64,000 nt of DNA from Utricularia gibba (GCA_002189035.1 CM007992.1:682001-746000); one strand, 5' to 3'. Shown: positions 34,868-46,455, counted from the first letter of the stretch. The notes: a model not told the origin generated them from the sequence alone. Translations and numbers: made by a program.

Positions 34868-36106
34868 ATGGCGACCAGAGCCAGAGACAGGAATGAGAAG
34901 CGGGGAGCGTCTCCCTCCAGCGCGCCGCCGCATACGCAGCGCCGCCCCAGCCCCAATCCTCCTAAGGTTGACAAGAGTCTACCTTCTGCTACTACGTCGC
35001 GCAGACCCACGGCGAGCACCCCCCTTGATGCTTCCAAGCAGCAAGGGAAGAAGCCGGGTTCCGTTTCCGAGAAGCCGGTTATCGATCGGAGAAGATCCTT
35101 CGACAGGCCACCATCTGCGTTACCCACATCCTCTTCTGTAATGAGAACAAATTCGGGGAATCCCCTGCGCTCTTCCTCCTTTTCTGGGAAGAGTTCAACT
35201 ACCCAGAAAATGGTTTCTCAGAAGAACTTGAGGGGAGCAACGAAGGATGTCGAGAAACAGCAAGGAATTTACACCAGGCCGGTGGGAGTGGCGAAAAAGA
35301 GCGGCGCCGCAGTGAAGAAGCGTGAACTCGGGGGTGGATCGGATTCGGAGACGGAGCGAAACGGTAACCAAATTGAGAAATTGGAGGTTTCGAGTGTTAC
35401 TGACGCGTCGGAGCCCGAGAACCTATCGGATAATCAGGAATCTCCCGTAAAAGCAGTAGAAATCGATGGCGAAGACACCGGGATTAGGGATTTACCACCA
35501 GAGAATGACGAAAATGTTGCTGCGGTTGATCCTGCGGAGGCAGCGGACCAAATCCATACGAACCTGGATGACAACACCGCCATCGGTGCTCCGATAGAGA
35601 ATGAGGAATCCTCTACTCTTCCAATCGAACACAGAGAAGACGAAGAACCAAAAGGCATGACGATTCATGAGAACCTAATTGAGGAAAATGATGAGAAGCC
35701 CGTCGAAGAAGAAGACACTGAAATAACAGCAAAACCAGAAACGGATGCGAACCAAGAGACCGAGCCCCAAGATGCGGAGGAGAAGGTAATAGAAAAAAAT
35801 GTGAATTCCAGCGACAGCGATGCCCCGTCTAAGGCAGCGGCGGAGGAGATTAGGAGTGCCGAGGCCCAAGATGCGGAGGAGAAGGCAATAGAAAAGAATG
35901 TGAAGCCCGGCGACGGCGATGTCCCGCCTAAGACAGCGGCGGAGGAGATTAGGAGAGGGAAGAGGGAAACCATGGCGCCGGAACCGGCAGTTTCGAATGA
36001 CGTGATCGAGGAGACGGCGAAGCAGCTCCGGGAACAGAGGAAGAACAGAGTGAGAGCCCTCGCCGGAGCCTTTGAAACGGTGATATCGATGCAAGACCCC
36101 AAGTGA
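34868..36106 (+). CDS. Calmodulin-binding-domain-like protein with acidic repeats
   Basis: An intronless gene of 412 residues. The basic N-terminal third (to about residue 160) is Ser/Pro/Lys-rich. The middle is strongly acidic (Glu/Asp-rich, about 165-370). The C-terminal 40 residues, NDVIEETAKQLREQRKNRVRAL followed by AGAFETVISMQDPK, match the end of the plant calmodulin-binding domain family (PICBP-like). A 33-codon segment is duplicated in tandem: DAEEKVIEKNV (DNA from about 35770) and DAEEKAIEKNV (from about 35869), each ending AAAEEIR. Calcium/calmodulin binding is inferred from the tail only. No signal peptide or membrane helix is seen. Confidence 0.82.
   Translation: MATRARDRNEKRGASPSSAPPHTQRRPSPNPPKVDKSLPSATTSRRPTASTPLDASKQQGKKPGSVSEKPVIDRRRSFDRPPSALPTSSSVMRTNSGNPLRSSSFSGKSSTTQKMVSQKNLRGATKDVEKQQGIYTRPVGVAKKSGAAVKKRELGGGSDSETERNGNQIEKLEVSSVTDASEPENLSDNQESPVKAVEIDGEDTGIRDLPPENDENVAAVDPAEAADQIHTNLDDNTAIGAPIENEESSTLPIEHREDEEPKGMTIHENLIEENDEKPVEEEDTEITAKPETDANQETEPQDAEEKVIEKNVNSSDSDAPSKAAAEEIRSAEAQDAEEKAIEKNVKPGDGDVPPKTAAEEIRRGKRETMAPEPAVSNDVIEETAKQLREQRKNRVRALAGAFETVISMQDPK
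35767..35966 (+). repeat. 99-bp in-frame tandem duplication in the calmodulin-binding-like gene
   Basis: The segment starting ccaagatgcggaggagaagg is repeated with an exact 99-base offset (about 35767 and 35866), giving two 33-residue blocks. Differences are a few substitutions, so the duplication is fairly recent and the frame is kept. Confidence 0.88.
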
Positions 36107-36488
36107 AATACAAGTCACCTTTTAAGTCAAATTAACGGCTATATTTTCTCTGGTGTATTTAAAAATTCAAATTATATTATTATTATTATTAGAGAGCTAT
36201 AAATACCGAACTTCTCGTAATTATACGTCATTATTATAACAATTTTTATTTTAGATCGTAAATATCTTCCTTGAGGGAGTCTGGTATTTTCCGTCAAGTC
36301 GGAAACCCTCGCGGCTCAATCGAGTGGATGAACTCTCGCTTGTCTGCGCTATCGAGTTCCGTGGATTGCCTTCTACATTTTGCCTTCTGTGCCGTAAGTG
36401 TTTGATCCCGATATGCTGCTTGAACTTCGTTTAAGGGATCGGATTTTTTCGTGAACGATATCTTCAAAATGATTGTGTGTGGGAGAAA
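36107..36488. other. Spacer and APE2 leader
   Basis: AT-rich 3' region of the calmodulin-binding-like gene (with an attatt microrepeat near 36175-36190), then the APE2 leader. No gene was seen. Confidence 0.5.
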
Positions 36489-39400
36489 ATGAAGGTCGTC
36501 ACGTACAACGTGAATGGGCTGAGGCCTCGAGTTGCGCAGTTCGGGTCGCTTCGGAGATTACTTGATGCTTTCGATGCCGATGTGATATGCTTTCAGGTGT
36601 TTCTTCTGCTTCATCACTTTCTGCTGCTATTTACCTAATTTTGCAATTCGCGTTGTAGGAGACGAAGCTGTCGAGGCATGAAATGAGGGCGCATTTGGTT
36701 CAAGCGGAGGGTTACGAATCGTTTTTTTCTTGCTCGCGCTCTTCTGAGAAGGGCCGAACTGGATATTCTGGTGAAAATTCATCCTCTCGAATAACTATTC
36801 CATTCTGCATCACCCACTACTTTAAGTTATCACGTTTCTGGGAGGCCATTGAGGCAAAAGGATTTGTGTTAACGGTTGATTGTTGAACTTCTTTGACCGT
36901 ACCTGGAATTTACGTCGACCGTGTTATTTAATTTGATTCATACCTGGTAATTCCGAGCACCAAAAAAATCTTTTATTTTTTCGTCTAATTAGGTGTCGCA
37001 ACGTTCTGCCGAGTGAAGTCTCCATTTGCAAGTGATGAAGTACAATTACCCATTGCTGCAGAGGAGGGATTTTCTGGAACCCTCAAGATGTCCAAGGGTG
37101 CTGGGCTTCAGAAAAGTGACTGTACAATGGTGTTGGAAGGATTAGAAGGTTATTCCATGGAGGACATTGTGAAAGTTGATAGCGAGGGGCGTTGTATTAT
37201 AACCGATCATGAACACTTCGGTCAGCTTCTTAAGCTTTTTTTTTAAAGAACTGCCTTGTGGAATTGTCACAAAGCTACTTTTTGCCACTTTGTTTTTATC
37301 TACTACACGTTTTCATCAGCAGAGTTCTTTTCGATTAATAGAGGATTTTTTCACAGTTCTTTTCAATGTGTACGGACCAAGAGCGGAACATGATGACCTT
37401 GACAGAATCCAGTTTAAGCGCATGTTTTATACTATATTGCAGGTAACCTATATTTCCCGTAATCGTGATGATTTACAAATGTATCTTCTATTTAGGTAAC
37501 ATAGTCTTTTCCTAATGAAAACACACCGAACATGAAAATGCATTTTGCTTAGTGGCTTTTTGTGGGCGTTCTTGGGAATGAGTTCAATAAAGTACATTAT
37601 CTTTCGCTGTCACTACCTCTTATCATTTAATTGGTGTTGATATATTTTCATCAGTAGTAACTGCCCGTTCTTATCTTTTATTTTATTTTGCATTGGCATG
37701 AGTTTGTTGATTTAGCATAATGGTCGTGTTTTGTTTTAGAAAAGGTGCAAACTCTTTCTAGATCAAACAAGACGGTTAATTATTGTTGGGATCTTAACAT
37801 TGCCCCTTATTCTATCGATCGCTGTGATGCTGGACCAGGTTTTGAGGATAATGAGTGAGTTCTTTATTCTTTATGATGCTTCTTTACCCGGGGCTCTTGC
37901 TACATCACTGTTTTCGAAATTACAGGTTCAGGGCCTGGTTTCGATCCTTGCTGATAGAAAATGGAGGTCCGTATGTTGATGTTTTCCGAGAAAGACATCC
38001 AGATAGGTTCTAGTGCTCATCCTTAACCATTTTTTTTAAATGATATTTGTAGATCTCGTATTACCTTTACTGCACGGTCGGGTTCTGCTGTTTCATTTTT
38101 TTAATCACTTACAGCTTAGTGCATCATGTTGAACTTCTTGTCTGATAATACTATGATAGGAGAGATGCTTACACATGTTGGTCGATAAACTCTGGTGCTG
38201 AAGAGTTCAACTTTGGATCACGTATTGACCATGTCCTTTGTGCCGGTCCATGCTTACATGAGGAAAAAAATGAAGCACACAGCTTTATGGCTTGCCATGT
38301 TAGTGACTGTGATATTTTGGACCAATTCAAACGTAGGAAGCCTGGTGACGTACCCAGGTATGGGAGCATGCACTGGCCATGCGAATTGGTTAAAATATGA
38401 TGCCTCCAAGTTTTCCATCAATACACCAGTCGATAAACCAATAGCTCTATTTCAGCCACCATTTACCTTTAAGCTGACATTTCAGAGTAAATGCATCTTG
38501 CATCCAACGTCTCTTTGGACCTTTTTTTCACTAAACCGCAATAATTCCAGGCATATTATGAAGGCAAGAAATGTGAAATTGGAAGGCTCTGATCATGCCC
38601 CTGTTTACATGGTTTTATCGGGGATTCCAGACGTGCAACAGCATAATACTCCTCCACTTTCTACGAGATATTGTCCTCAAGTCTATGGTTGTCAGCAGAC
38701 ACTAGGTAACATTCTCATCTTTTTTTTATCCATGGTGTGAAGCTATGATTTTCTAGATGCATCCATGGGATTGTTTTAGTATCACAATGTGTAACTACAC
38801 TCCACAATCATTAGTCTGCTTTCTACATTCCATGATTTCAGTGTCAATGTTCTCCAGAAGGCAAGCAACCGAGGAAATTGCTACATTCGGAGCACCATCC
38901 CTTTCAGAAGATTCTATCGATATGGACAAGTGCAGTGAAGATTATTCCACAAGGCTTTCCTGTAGCCAGTTTTCTGACATGTCAACCATGGGAATGTTCC
39001 ACTCACTATGCTCTTCGGAAGAATCTCAGTTACGTCTATGTTCCAACCCACCTTGCCCTGAGATTGGCCAGGTTGATCTATTTTCTAGCAAGAAAAAGGC
39101 TAGAAAAACCACGCTGTCTCAACTTTCGCTGAAGGCTTTCTTTCAGAAAACTTGTGTCCCAGACGGGGATGCCAGCACCCGTTGCTCAGGCAGTGAGAGT
39201 GCACCGGCAGACGTTGCAGCTCCTGCATCAGATGAATCTCCTAGTGGTGGCAGTCAAGATGATGATAGGAAGGAGTGTCTGTCGGTTAAAAACGTACCTA
39301 CTTCAGAAGACGGTGTTAATCCTCAGCCATCAGGAACCGAAAAACATAATATGGCCTTAGTTGAATGGCAAAGGATTCAGCAGCTCATGCAAAATAGTCT

Positions 39401-39779
39401 GCCTCTTTGCAAGGGACACCAAGAACCATGTGTTTCTCGGATTGTTAAAAAATCCGGTCCAAATTTTGGTCGCCAGTTTTACACCTGTGCTCGTGCCGAG
39501 GTAACTCGTGTTTATTTTCTAGCGTTGTGTTTCATTTTTACTGACTTTATGTCATGACTCATCAACCAAGTGGTTGGCAGTTGGAACCCCACGTCCTTCC
39601 TGATGTACTGTTTAGATTTCTGCAATCCCTCTGTAATAGCATGCATTCGGGCTTCATGGAGATGATTTTGTCTAGAGAAGTGTAATCTGATGCTTTGCAT
39701 TTTCACTTGCAAGGGGCCTGCCTCCAATCCTGAAGCCAACTGCGGGTATTTCAAATGGGCTGCCAAGAAGAAGCGATGA
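36489..39779 (+). CDS. APE2: DNA-(apurinic/apyrimidinic site) endonuclease 2, frameshifted at the catalytic motif
   Basis: Ten exons: 36489-36596, 36659-36770, 36993-37220, 37357-37442, 37740-37854, 37926-38006, 38160-38357, 38551-38705, 38842-39500 and 39714-39779. The EEP nuclease domain reads [23 protein letters not shown] (metal-binding Glu), [13 protein letters not shown] and, at its end, GSRIDHVL and [10 protein letters not shown] (catalytic Asp-His). A PCNA-interacting type stretch [11 protein letters not shown] lies near residue 430. The C-terminal GRF zinc finger starts [13 protein letters not shown] and ends CGYFKWA. In exon 5 the conserved GDLN motif is broken: only three Gs at 37788-37790 where GGGGAT is needed. 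Exon 5 is 115 bases where phases require 116. With that base restored the protein would be about 602 residues. APE2 is a nuclear base-excision and ATR-signalling nuclease. Confidence 0.92.
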
Positions 39780-40127
39780 CGCAATCCCTCAAGACCCCGG
39801 CACAGGTTCCAGGTTAGCACGCCTCATCCCTCATTGCTTACTTTCATTGTGGATTGCTGGGAAGATGCCGACCGTCGCTGCAATTTCTTGTATAATAAAA
39901 GTAAATTTCTTGTGGCTTAAGAAAAAGCTCTAGAAGAAAAGTTGGAAAACGACAAGGTGTGGAGAAACGTGGAAGCATCTAGAAGTGAATTGTTTAGTCA
40001 ACGGCACACGGTATTCGTCTCCTTTTTCATCTTTGGAATCCAATCGCTTGACATGTTGTAGCAGCCGCATATAACAACAATATTCCTGTTTCTGTAGGGG
40101 CAAAAATCAGTCATCCGATTCATTAGA
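39780..40127. other. APE2 3' region and leader of the zinc-ribbon gene
   Basis: Contains the APE2 3' untranslated region and the leader of the next gene. A tttctgtag acceptor-like site at about 40089-40097 suggests a leader intron. Confidence 0.45.
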
Positions 40128-40331
40128 ATGTGTCTGGTTTTCGTTTGCGACGAAGACGAGCAGGTGATCGGAAGGCAGCCGGCTCCGGGCGCCTGCCCGT
40201 ACTGCGGCGGCCGTGTCGAGGCCTGGGACGTGCAGAGTCGCTGGAATTTCTGCTTCATCCCGGCGTACCACAGCAACCCCAAGCGCCGCTACTTCTGCAC
40301 GATGTGCACCCGCCGCCTGCAAATCCAGTGA
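40128..40331 (+). CDS. Conserved 67-residue zinc-ribbon protein
   Basis: A single-exon 67-residue frame beginning MCLVFVCDEDEQVIGRQPAPGA. Two CxxC knuckles, CPYCGG and CTMCTRR, flank a conserved hydrophobic middle (RWNFCFIPAYHSNPKRRY). This forms a four-cysteine zinc ribbon. I recall near-identical short proteins in other land plants, annotated without function, and propose none. The frame is GC-rich compared with the flanks. It lies downstream of APE2 on the same strand and is convergent with the Myb-like gene. Confidence 0.85.
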   Translation: MCLVFVCDEDEQVIGRQPAPGACPYCGGRVEAWDVQSRWNFCFIPAYHSNPKRRYFCTMCTRRLQIQ

Positions 40332-40628
40332 AACCACCTTCCCCTCAGGTGAAGCGTTGAGAGGGGGCATCTTGCTTATATTATATAGTTATACTATTTT
40401 CTTACATGCATTAGACGTTGCTGTTTCTGCGATGCAATAGGCAACATGATCCACATCATTTACAAATTTGATCCAAATTAACATTGAAGATGGTCAAATT
40501 TCTAAATCATCTAATTAAAATAACATGTAACCTTTCGAGAGACATGATACATGCCCGACGGATTTGGTTCGGGATGTCGCCCGAGCTTTTCCAGGTTCTA
40601 TACGAGTCACGTTGAACTCACTGAAAGC
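40332..40628. other. Convergent 3' spacer
   Basis: About 300 bases of 3' sequence between the zinc-ribbon gene and the minus-strand Myb-like gene. Nothing else was recognised. Confidence 0.5.
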
Positions 40629-43262
40629 TCAGTTCTCAACTTCCGCCTTGTCGTCTGAGGATTCAGCACCTTGAGCAGCAGAAGCAGTTTGGACATGCGC
40701 TTCTGCGTTGGAAACTGGGGGAGAAGCCTCGGTGGATGGAACCGAAGTCGATCCAGACTCGGAGTTGGGTAACGGGGCATCGTCTACCTGATCGGAAGAT
40801 TTACTGGTTGTCGGGGCTGCCGCCTGGGGAGCTTCGCCGGGGGTTGAGGTGCTGGGCTTGGCAGCCGAGTAAGAGGAGATCGGCGCTTTCGCCAGGCCGT
40901 TGCTGATGAAATGCACATTTTTCGGCAGTTGGCTGCTGATGCTCGCACCCGAGGAGGGCTTCTTCGATGAGGAGGCCCCAATGGGGATGCGGACGACGTT
41001 TTGAGGGCGTGCGGCGTCGCCGGGAGTAGCAACACGAGCACCCGCAGCAACTGCAGCAGCTTTGACCATTGAATCAGACGCAGCACCGGGGTCAGCAGTT
41101 GATCTCATGTTCGGCGTCTGAGGTTTGGCAGGCGCTGCTGCTCTTGCGAGCTGTTGATGTCCTTGGGATCCAGGGATCTCTAGAGGTTGAAAGTTGGGCT
41201 TCAGGCCTGCTGATGCTGCTTCGGTGAAGTGGACAACAGAAAATAAGAAACAATGAATAGCCAGCAAACTATACATGTAGAGAAATCCTAGCAAATACGG
41301 AATAGGAGAGCAATCAAGTGTACAGGAAGAGAGATCCTAGCTCTATCTAGCTAAAGGAAAACCAAAAAGCATATACTGGTATACCCCGAAAAAGTATACT
41401 CCGGCAAGATACACAAGAAGTCATCTTAACGGAACCCCAGTCTGGTTACTATATCAAGAATAAAAGCAGACAACGGTATAGAACAACCCCGACATAAGGA
41501 AAGGCAAACCACAAACTCCAGGTAAACAACAGCCAGTAAAGAAATATTTCCTCATACAACCAAATTCAAGGAGCACAGCATACTCAAACTTTTTGAAAAC
41601 CCGAACTAAAACCAAAGGGTAATATTAAAAGTAAAGCAGGTCAACAATCGTGCATTCACGAAGAGAAGAATTACACAAATCCATCTGATGGCAAGGAACG
41701 CGGGAAACACAAGTAGAAACAGAAAGAGAGATCCATACCAGAGCTCATTGGCACCGGAAGCTTCAAATTATCACCCATTGGACTATCAAGGGCCATGGCG
41801 AATGCCCTACGAGCGGCAGCTAGATCAGGAGTCTGTGAACTGGTTCCCACTTTTGGGTCTGCCTGCTTTTTTTTCAAATTGGCCCATCTCTTTACATGCA
41901 TTCAAAACATGAAGCTAGTGATTACCTTTGTAAGAAGTACAACCAAAACCAAGAAAAAGTGCAATTAACATATAACTATAAAACAGACCAGCAGTGATAG
42001 TTTTGGAAGACGGATTATCACATATATTTCCATTGGCTAAGTAATGCATTACATTGCTGAAATTTCTTCCACTACTAATGGCTATATTCAGCAGTTATTC
42101 CACACCTAAAACTAATCAGCCACAATTTGAGAACTTGGAAAACCTCTAGGAGATAATGGAAAGCCTTGTTATAAAAGTAATCACACCTGAGACAGCTCTG
42201 ATGCCTTTCTATCATTAAAGAACTCTCCACTTGCAATATGAGCCCAATTGCGTTCTCCATGCCTTTGCACTGCAGCTTCCAATTTTCTGTCATCATCTGT
42301 AGTCCAGGGCCTCCTTTTCCTACGAGCAGGTTCAAACGGTGATACTCCACTAATAGGTCTTTTTTCCCCCAATGGTTGTTTCTGCAAAGTAACAGGTATG
42401 CTAATATTTGTACAAGGAACAGAGTTGGGTTGCAATGGTTCAGCTTCGAACGCCTTGCAGTTGGGAATATTAATAGTCAGCGGTGCCTCAATGGTTGCAT
42501 TGCTAGGGTGATCAGTATCCTTCGAGGGGCAAGAAGCCATTAAAACCTGCAAGATCGAAAAAACAAACAACACAGCATCTTCAGACCAGCATTTACATGA
42601 CATAGAAAGACCCTAAAAGACCTATGACCGTAATGAATTCAATGTGCCTACACACCTTGACACATGCCGCAGCCTCCAATGCCGCTTCACGGCCAACAGC
42701 AGGAGAAGGCTCCATCTCAAACTCCAGGTCACTATCATCATCCTACATTACCAGAAGTTACAATATGCTCAAAAAGGTTAACTGAGAAACAGCACCATGC
42801 AGAAATTACAATTGGAAACGCATCCATTTAAGACGCACAGTAGTAACGTTCAGATGCACAATGATCCCAGCATTAGATGCATCACAAGTTGAACAAAATA
42901 AAGAGCAAGTAAACAATCCAACCTCAACTTCCGCATCGGATCCAGGCGGTTTGACGAGACTTTCCCCATACGCAAGATGCCGCCAGAGAATTTGGCATTC
43001 CCTAGCACTTGTTATTCCAGTAGCCGTATTCCTCACCAATTCATCCCAATCAATTCTTCTTCCCGCCAACTGCGACACTTCTCGCAGAAACGCGAGCACG
43101 GTGCTCACGGAATACCTTCCAGATAAGCAAAAAAAAATGTCAACCAACTATCTAAACCGAATCATCCAATAGAAAGCGTATCACGAAATGAAAACAACAG
43201 CAAAACCTTCGCAAGAGAGCACAAACTTGTGCTTCGCCAATGCGTCCTTTCCTTCGTTCCAT
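40629..43262 (-). CDS. Myb/SANT-domain (homeodomain-like) DNA-binding protein
   Basis: Six exons on the minus strand: 43207-43262, 42923-43115, 42656-42742, 42187-42546, 41739-41889 and 40629-41218. They sum to 1437 bases (478 residues), phases consistent. The start MERRKGRIGEAQVCALL leads into RYSVSTVLAFLREVSQLAG and IDWDELVRNTATGI. An acidic DDDSDLEFEMEP follows. The single Myb/SANT repeat is RRPWTTDDDRKLEAAVQRHGE with RNWAHIASGEFFNDRKASELSQRW (about residues 190-235); the exon break falls within its last helix. The C-terminal half is Ala/Ser/Pro-rich and likely disordered. Expected to be nuclear and DNA-binding; the target is unknown. Relatives are annotated only as Myb-like or TRF-like. 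Confidence 0.87.
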
Positions 43263-43719
43263 ACCCCGATTAGGGCACCCGGCGGCGAAGCGGTTTACAA
43301 TCAGCCCATGTGTCCCCGCCCAATCCAGAGGGCAAAACAGGAAATGGATAGAAAGTACAATCTTATATTTCGACAGAACAGGCCCATGATCCATCTCCAA
43401 GCCCAAAAACGGCCCAAGTATCATTAATAGGTGGGGCCCATAGTGTAAAAGAGACCAGTTTTAGTCAAAGGCAGCCTGCACGCTGATAGCGATATGTGAA
43501 ACGTCTTCCAGTTGTCAATCTTTTTGACTTTTGGTTTCCGAGTTTTTAATTCCACATAAAAAAAAGGATTCCATGAACTGATGAACAACAAATTGGGGGT
43601 ACCAAAACGCAAATCAGGATTCTCTAAGGAGTTAATTATAAAATAAACAAAACTTCACCCCACCCCTCTAACTATTGAGAAATTACACAACAAGCCCCAC
43701 AATCTCAGGAATCCACGAT
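43263..43719. other. Myb-like promoter and WRKY 3' region
   Basis: About 460 bases. The left part is the short leader and promoter of the Myb-like gene and contains GCCCA/GGCCCA motifs near 43302, 43380 and 43435. The right part is the WRKY 3' end. No gene was seen. Confidence 0.5.
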
Positions 43720-44831
43720 TCACACCGCCAGCTGGGCCGGAGCTCCTCCTCCGTCTGAAACAATGTCTTGTGAGTGCAGATGGTCACCTTCGTAAGTGAC
43801 TATCAGCATATTGGGATCATCTGACGCTCTCTCTACGTGCTTCCTCGCGGGGCATCCTCTCACGGTACTGCACTTGTAGTACCCTCTGAAGAACAGAAGT
43901 CGAGATTCAGAACAACGAACAGCGAGTGGAAGACAAACAGAAGTCGAGGATTCAGAAGAAGAAGCTGGATCTGAGGGAAAATTTACCTTGGGTATGGTGA
44001 GCCCTTGATGGGCTTTTGTCCGTACTTTCTCCAGGAGTGTTCATCTTGAGGAATATCGGCGATTTTTGGGCTAATTGCAGGAACTCTTATCGTTTTTCTC
44101 GATTTTGATTTCCTGGAAAAAGAGAGTCAAATCAGAGTGGAATTGGCAGATGAAACTCTTGGATTCTTGATGCGTTTTTGGATTTATTCCTTGAAGCCAA
44201 ACAAGAAGACAAACCTCTTTTTGCAGTGGCAGCTGTTTCCGCCGGGAGTTTTGCTATCAGATGCGTCATGTTCGCGGCACCTTTTGACGGAGAGCGGCGG
44301 CTTTCCGGCAGAAATAGCAGGAGCCGCCGTGGTTAAGAATATACCCTTTCCATTAGAAACACTCCCTTCGCCGGAAAACGTCGAAACGAACGCCGACGAC
44401 GAGTTCCCAGAACTCGACAAACTAAGCATCTCTTTCCCTTTCGCCTCAACACCCTCTTCTTTATTAAACCCCCCGCTAGGTTTCGTAAAATCGAAAGCCA
44501 GCCGCTGCGGGGTCGCCGCCTCCGGTAAAGGACACTGCCCAGAAAGGTTTGGACTCAACGACGGGGGCTCTTTCACCACAGGAACCGACGAAACCTGCGC
44601 CGACAGAACCGGCCCATGGCGAAACCGTGCGTGACCCTTCCGATCAAGAATCGAAATCACCTTCTTGAACTTGGAAACCGTGAAATCCGTCATCTCCCTG
44701 CAATCAACAGCCTGATTCTGACGAGAAAGCGTACGAATCAAATGCTCCATAGACTTCAATCCCGCCATCGCCGCTTCCTGAACCGCAACGTGATCACTGC
44801 GATTCGCGTAACTCAACAACTCCACCGCCAT
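43720..44831 (-). CDS. WRKY transcription factor, group IId
   Basis: Three exons on the minus strand: 44215-44831, 43987-44112 and 43720-43885 (302 residues, phases consistent). The start [21 protein letters not shown] is typical of the WRKY7/11/15/17 subgroup. The calmodulin-binding C-motif [23 protein letters not shown] (about 60-82) and a plant zinc cluster ([10 protein letters not shown] and CHCKKR, then [13 protein letters not shown]) precede the WRKY domain. That domain has [32 protein letters not shown] and DHLH (C-x5-C, H-x-H). The intron at 43886-43986 splits the WRKY domain at the PR codon, the usual place. Group IId factors bind W-boxes and often act as defence repressors. Confidence 0.95.
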
Positions 44832-44975
44832 CTTCGATGAAAAACAGGAATCTCCTTCTGTCTTCTGCCTCTTCTCTGCAACTCGATGAACTCGAGACTT
44901 GAGATTAGGCAAGGGAGAATTGGGGGCACATATATTGGGGATGGAGACGACCGAGAGGACCGGTAACCGGTGCCA

Positions 44976-45102
44976 AGTCAATCTTTAGGTCTCCCAATCC
45001 AACGGATGAGATTCCGTGACCTCAGATTTCAACGTAATGCGCCGGGGAGAAAGGACAATTCACTTGACTTGCGTGGGCCCACGTTGCCTTGTTCAAAGTC
45101 AA
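44976..45102. promoter_or_regulatory. Cluster of three W-boxes upstream of the WRKY gene
   Basis: W-box cores lie at 44976-44981 (AGTCAA, minus orientation), 45064-45069 (TTGACT) and 45097-45102 (AGTCAA), about 145 to 270 bases before the start codon. A TATA-like stretch (aatatatg on the coding strand, about 44928-44936) sits nearer the gene. The arrangement fits auto- or cross-regulation by WRKY proteins; this is inference from motifs. Confidence 0.5.
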
Positions 45103-45951
45103 GAAAATACTGAACCCAATCCACCTTTTCTCATTCCACACCCACGTACACAACACACTGCGCAGAGTACATACAATCCAAGCGTGACCCAAAGTGGCAT
45201 TAGCAATGTTCGCTTTATGGAATACATCATTCTCGAGGGGCAAAAGTATCATTTCAAGATAGCGTGCTGCAATGAGCGCGTTTGGACTTTTGAGTGTTGA
45301 ATTAATTGAAGATGTTCACATTTTTTTCTAATTAAAAAATCTTTTGAATTTAATTCTGGAATACAGAATTTCCCTGAAGCAAGATCATGACATGATATGA
45401 TCTTATCAATTAACTGCTCAGGAAAAATCTTCTCATTCACTGAAATTAAATTCCATGACTACTCCCGGATTTTGAGACCAATATATTTGAACCCAGAATA
45501 ATATTTAAATTATTCATATTTAAATAAATTTATAATAAAAATAAATGAAATAATAGTTTTGATAAACTTGATTTAATTATTTATGCCATTTTTTTTGAGG
45601 TGGGAAAAGAGGCAGGAAACGGTTGACCAACCTTTTCAACGCTCACACCATTTAAGTCACGATTAATGGAGGAGGGAGACACCCAGCCGCCACCAACTAT
45701 TTACGTATTTATATCTCGTATATTAAAATTGAAAATTAAATTAAAACATTATTATGTTCAAATTAGGAAATATTATGAGAATGAATAATCTGACTTTAAT
45801 TTAGTTAGCGGCATTAAGTGCGGATACGTACATCGTACCGGGTCAGTTGGACCGTTTGAGGATTGAGGGCCTACTGTCGAGTGTCAACTCTAGTCCCTTT
45901 ACAAACAATAGCATTCACTCCATCACAATTCTTGTAATAAACTTGTATTTC

Positions 45952-46189
45952 AATAAGTGTTCTGAAAAATTTTTAAATTTTATTTCTATTTTTTAGAACT
46001 AAAAATAGTTTTGATCTAAAACACTTTTAATTATAAAAGTAATTCTATTAAAAACACTTTGAAAATTATAATTACAAAAGTTATTTTTGAAAAAATAAGG
46101 AATTGATTACTTTTACTTTTTATTTTTATTTTTTAAAATTAATTTTAAAAAGTAAAAACATGTTCCAAAATTTTCCAGAACATTGCTTA
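45952..46189. mobile_element. Possible MITE with ~22-bp terminal inverted repeats
   Basis: The left end reads aataagtgttctgaaaaattt. The right end, read in reverse complement, gives aagcaatgttctggaaaattt. The shared block tgttctggaaaattt has one gap. The interior is about 85% A/T by eye, with internal palindromic stretches. No clear target-site duplication was found and nothing in it is coding, so a small non-autonomous DNA transposon is likely but not proven. Confidence 0.45.
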
Positions 46190-46304
46190 AATCATCTAAC
46201 TTATAAAATATTTATTTAATTTCTTTAACTTATATTTTTATATAAGTATGAAGAATTAATTATACGTCATTATATAATTATAACTGTATAATATGTCGTT
46301 ATAT

Positions 46305-46455
46305 AAGCTCCAAAGTCAAGTATAAGGTCACCAAGGGATTACCATGAAGGTTAATGTGGAAAAGTAGGGGTAGAGACCTTTCTTGCCAAATCCTAAGATG
46401 AAGTCAAACAAGAAAAAAGGCGTGTGGAAAAAATCCATGAGTTGAAATCATGTAA
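46305..46455. repeat. 150-bp dispersed direct repeat, copy 1
   Basis: Runs from aagctccaaagtcaagtata to aatccatgagttgaaatcat and matches 47098-47246 at about 80% or more with a few small gaps. The copies lie in the same orientation about 793 bases apart. No coding content. Confidence 0.8.

Noticed and set aside
35665..36118. Two minus-strand frames of about 145 residues under the calmodulin-binding-like gene
   Set aside because: Antisense to a Glu/Ser-rich coding region; hydrophobic, repetitive shadows.
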